NCBI RefSeq assembly: GCF_007994985.1
Contig: NZ_VOQF01000006.1
Location: 62,001-126,000, forward strand
Direction: 5' to 3'
DNA from: Metabacillus litoralis
GTDB lineage: Bacteria; Bacillota; Bacilli; Bacillales; Bacillaceae
Length of the DNA: 64,000 bases
Below, one piece after another: positions 63,033 to 64,000 of the stretch. A program made the position numbers and the translations under genes. Numbering within the stretch: the stretch's first letter is position 1; each line of letters begins with the position of its first letter. A model generated the notes under the pieces. It did no database searches. It was not told the origin of the DNA and worked only from the letters and a program-made list of their open reading frames with translations.

Positions 63033-64000
63033 TTAATGATCACTTGCTTCGTTTATAGCGTTAATTTTATCCCATTTTCCAAGTTTATAATAACCAAATG
63101 CAATAACACTGCTCAAAATAAAACTAATGCCCATTCCCAAGGCAATACCACTTTCACCAAACCACTGTGAACAGAGATATGTTAAAGGATAACGTAATAA
63201 CCAAAATGAAAGGATATTTAATAAAAGTACTTGGAACATGGCACCAGCCGCTCGTACTATTCCGTTAAGGATGAAGTTAATACCTAAAAACGGGTAAAAG
63301 AAAGCTATTAATTGCAAATAAGAAGTTCCAAAAAGGAGTGGTTCCTTATCATCCATAAATAGTTTAATAGCTGATTCAGCAAAGAAAAAGACAAATGTAC
63401 TAATAACAAATATAATAATAAAATTAAACAGTACACCATATTTAGCAATTTGATGAACGCGTCCCATTTGTTTGCTCCAATATTTTGGCCTGCCATACTA
63501 TTAACCGCAGTGCCTAAAGCCATTGCTGGTAGCATAATAAGACTATCTAACCTTTGAGCTGCCCCGAATCCTGCGACAACATCGTCTCCAAATGAGTTAA
63601 CAACACTCATAATTGCCATAACACCAGCTGAAATGACCATCATTTGTAGTCCTGAAGGTATTCCTAAAGTCATGATTTTCTTCACTTCAATCCATTTGGG
63701 AGGCTTAGGAAAAATAAATGGCACCAAATTGCGTTTTAACGTATCAAAGATACCATATATAAATGCGATTCCTTGAGAAAGAATTGTAGCATATGCTGCC
63801 CCTTCTATTCCAAGTTTAAAGACATATAGAAATAACGGATCAAAACCTGCATTCAAAATGACAGCAATCACTACATATTTAACAGGCGATTTGCTATCAC
63901 CTAACGACCTTAACACTGTACTGATAAAGTTATAACCAAATAAAAAGAGTATCCCGATAAAGTTGATTTTGAGATATGCTGCTGCATCAGCAATCATTGA
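63033..64000 (-). pseudogene. MATE-family efflux transporter, frameshifted and partial
   Basis: Two overlapping minus-strand frames encode consecutive parts of one MATE (NorM-like) multidrug exporter. The upstream part (from the window edge to about 63466) ends its conserved run in GQNIGANKW, and the downstream part continues GRVHQIAKYGVLFN in the next frame. The switch falls at GGG (63465-63463); one more G would restore the frame. The N-terminus lies beyond the window. Either the gene is recently broken or the sequence has a one-base error in a short homopolymer. Confidence 0.85.

Noticed and set aside
1-64000. CRISPR arrays, prophage, restriction or abortive-infection systems
   Set aside because: No regularly spaced repeats, Cas, phage structural, integrase, methylase or nuclease genes were found; the dynamin-like GTPase alone is not enough to call a defence system.

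Overview
The window comes from a low-GC Firmicute of the family Bacillaceae. Supporting signs are purine-rich AGGAGG-type ribosome sites, TTG/GTG starts, factor-independent terminators, a proline T-box leader before proBA, and Bacillus-type families (flotillin FloT, intracellular subtilisin, YteA-like DksA protein, PucR-type regulators, a PutB/PutC/PutP set). The genus cannot be fixed from this sequence alone. No rRNA, tRNA, CRISPR array, intact insertion sequence or prophage was seen.

Layout. 0-8.5 kb: an orphan GvpU-like gene, a sugar-type Gfo/Idh/MocA oxidoreductase with an MFS transporter, a monooxygenase, a YteA-like zinc-finger protein, a cold-shock protein, a HAD phosphatase with a DUF1801 protein, and a second, paralogous MFS transporter. 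8.5-18 kb: a PutR-like regulator, flotillin, intracellular subtilisin, a candidate 42-residue membrane peptide with a possible antisense RNA, and the proline catabolic genes putB-putC-putP. 18-20.5 kb: small proteins, an azoreductase and a MITE-like repeat. 20.6-30 kb: a reductive pyrimidine degradation cluster (PreT-PreA, dihydropyrimidinase, NCS1 permease, a small unknown protein, PucR-type regulator, M20 amidohydrolase). 30.5-37.2 kb: PEP carboxylase, an alpha/beta hydrolase and a two-component system.

37.4-48.8 kb: two divergent sugar operons bracketed by two copies of a MITE-like repeat. The minus-strand arm holds LacI regulator, TIM-barrel isomerase, ABC sugar importer and Gfo dehydrogenase. 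The plus-strand arm holds a second LacI regulator, Gfo dehydrogenase, ThuA-like protein and another Gfo dehydrogenase. Three near-identical palindromes (TGTAAMCGRTTACA) mark the LacI/CcpA control points. The gene set resembles oxidative (3-keto) glycoside catabolism, with no classical glycosidase.

49-57.3 kb: a YlbL-like Lon/PDZ protease, a 918-residue TPR plus dynamin-like GTPase, small membrane proteins, and a three-gene amidoligase operon (Gly/Ser-tailed lipoprotein, glutathionylspermidine-synthase-like ATP-grasp enzyme, DUF350 membrane protein). 57.4-63 kb: 5-oxoprolinase genes pxpB-pxpC-pxpA lie downstream of proB-proA, which are controlled by a proline (CCU) T-box. The right edge holds a MATE transporter broken by a one-base frameshift and cut by the window end.

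The best candidates for little-described biology are the amidoligase operon, the ThuA/Gfo/isomerase sugar cluster, the TPR-dynamin GTPase, the small peptide/antisense locus beside isp, and the repeat family with ends reading AGGCTGGGACATAA.
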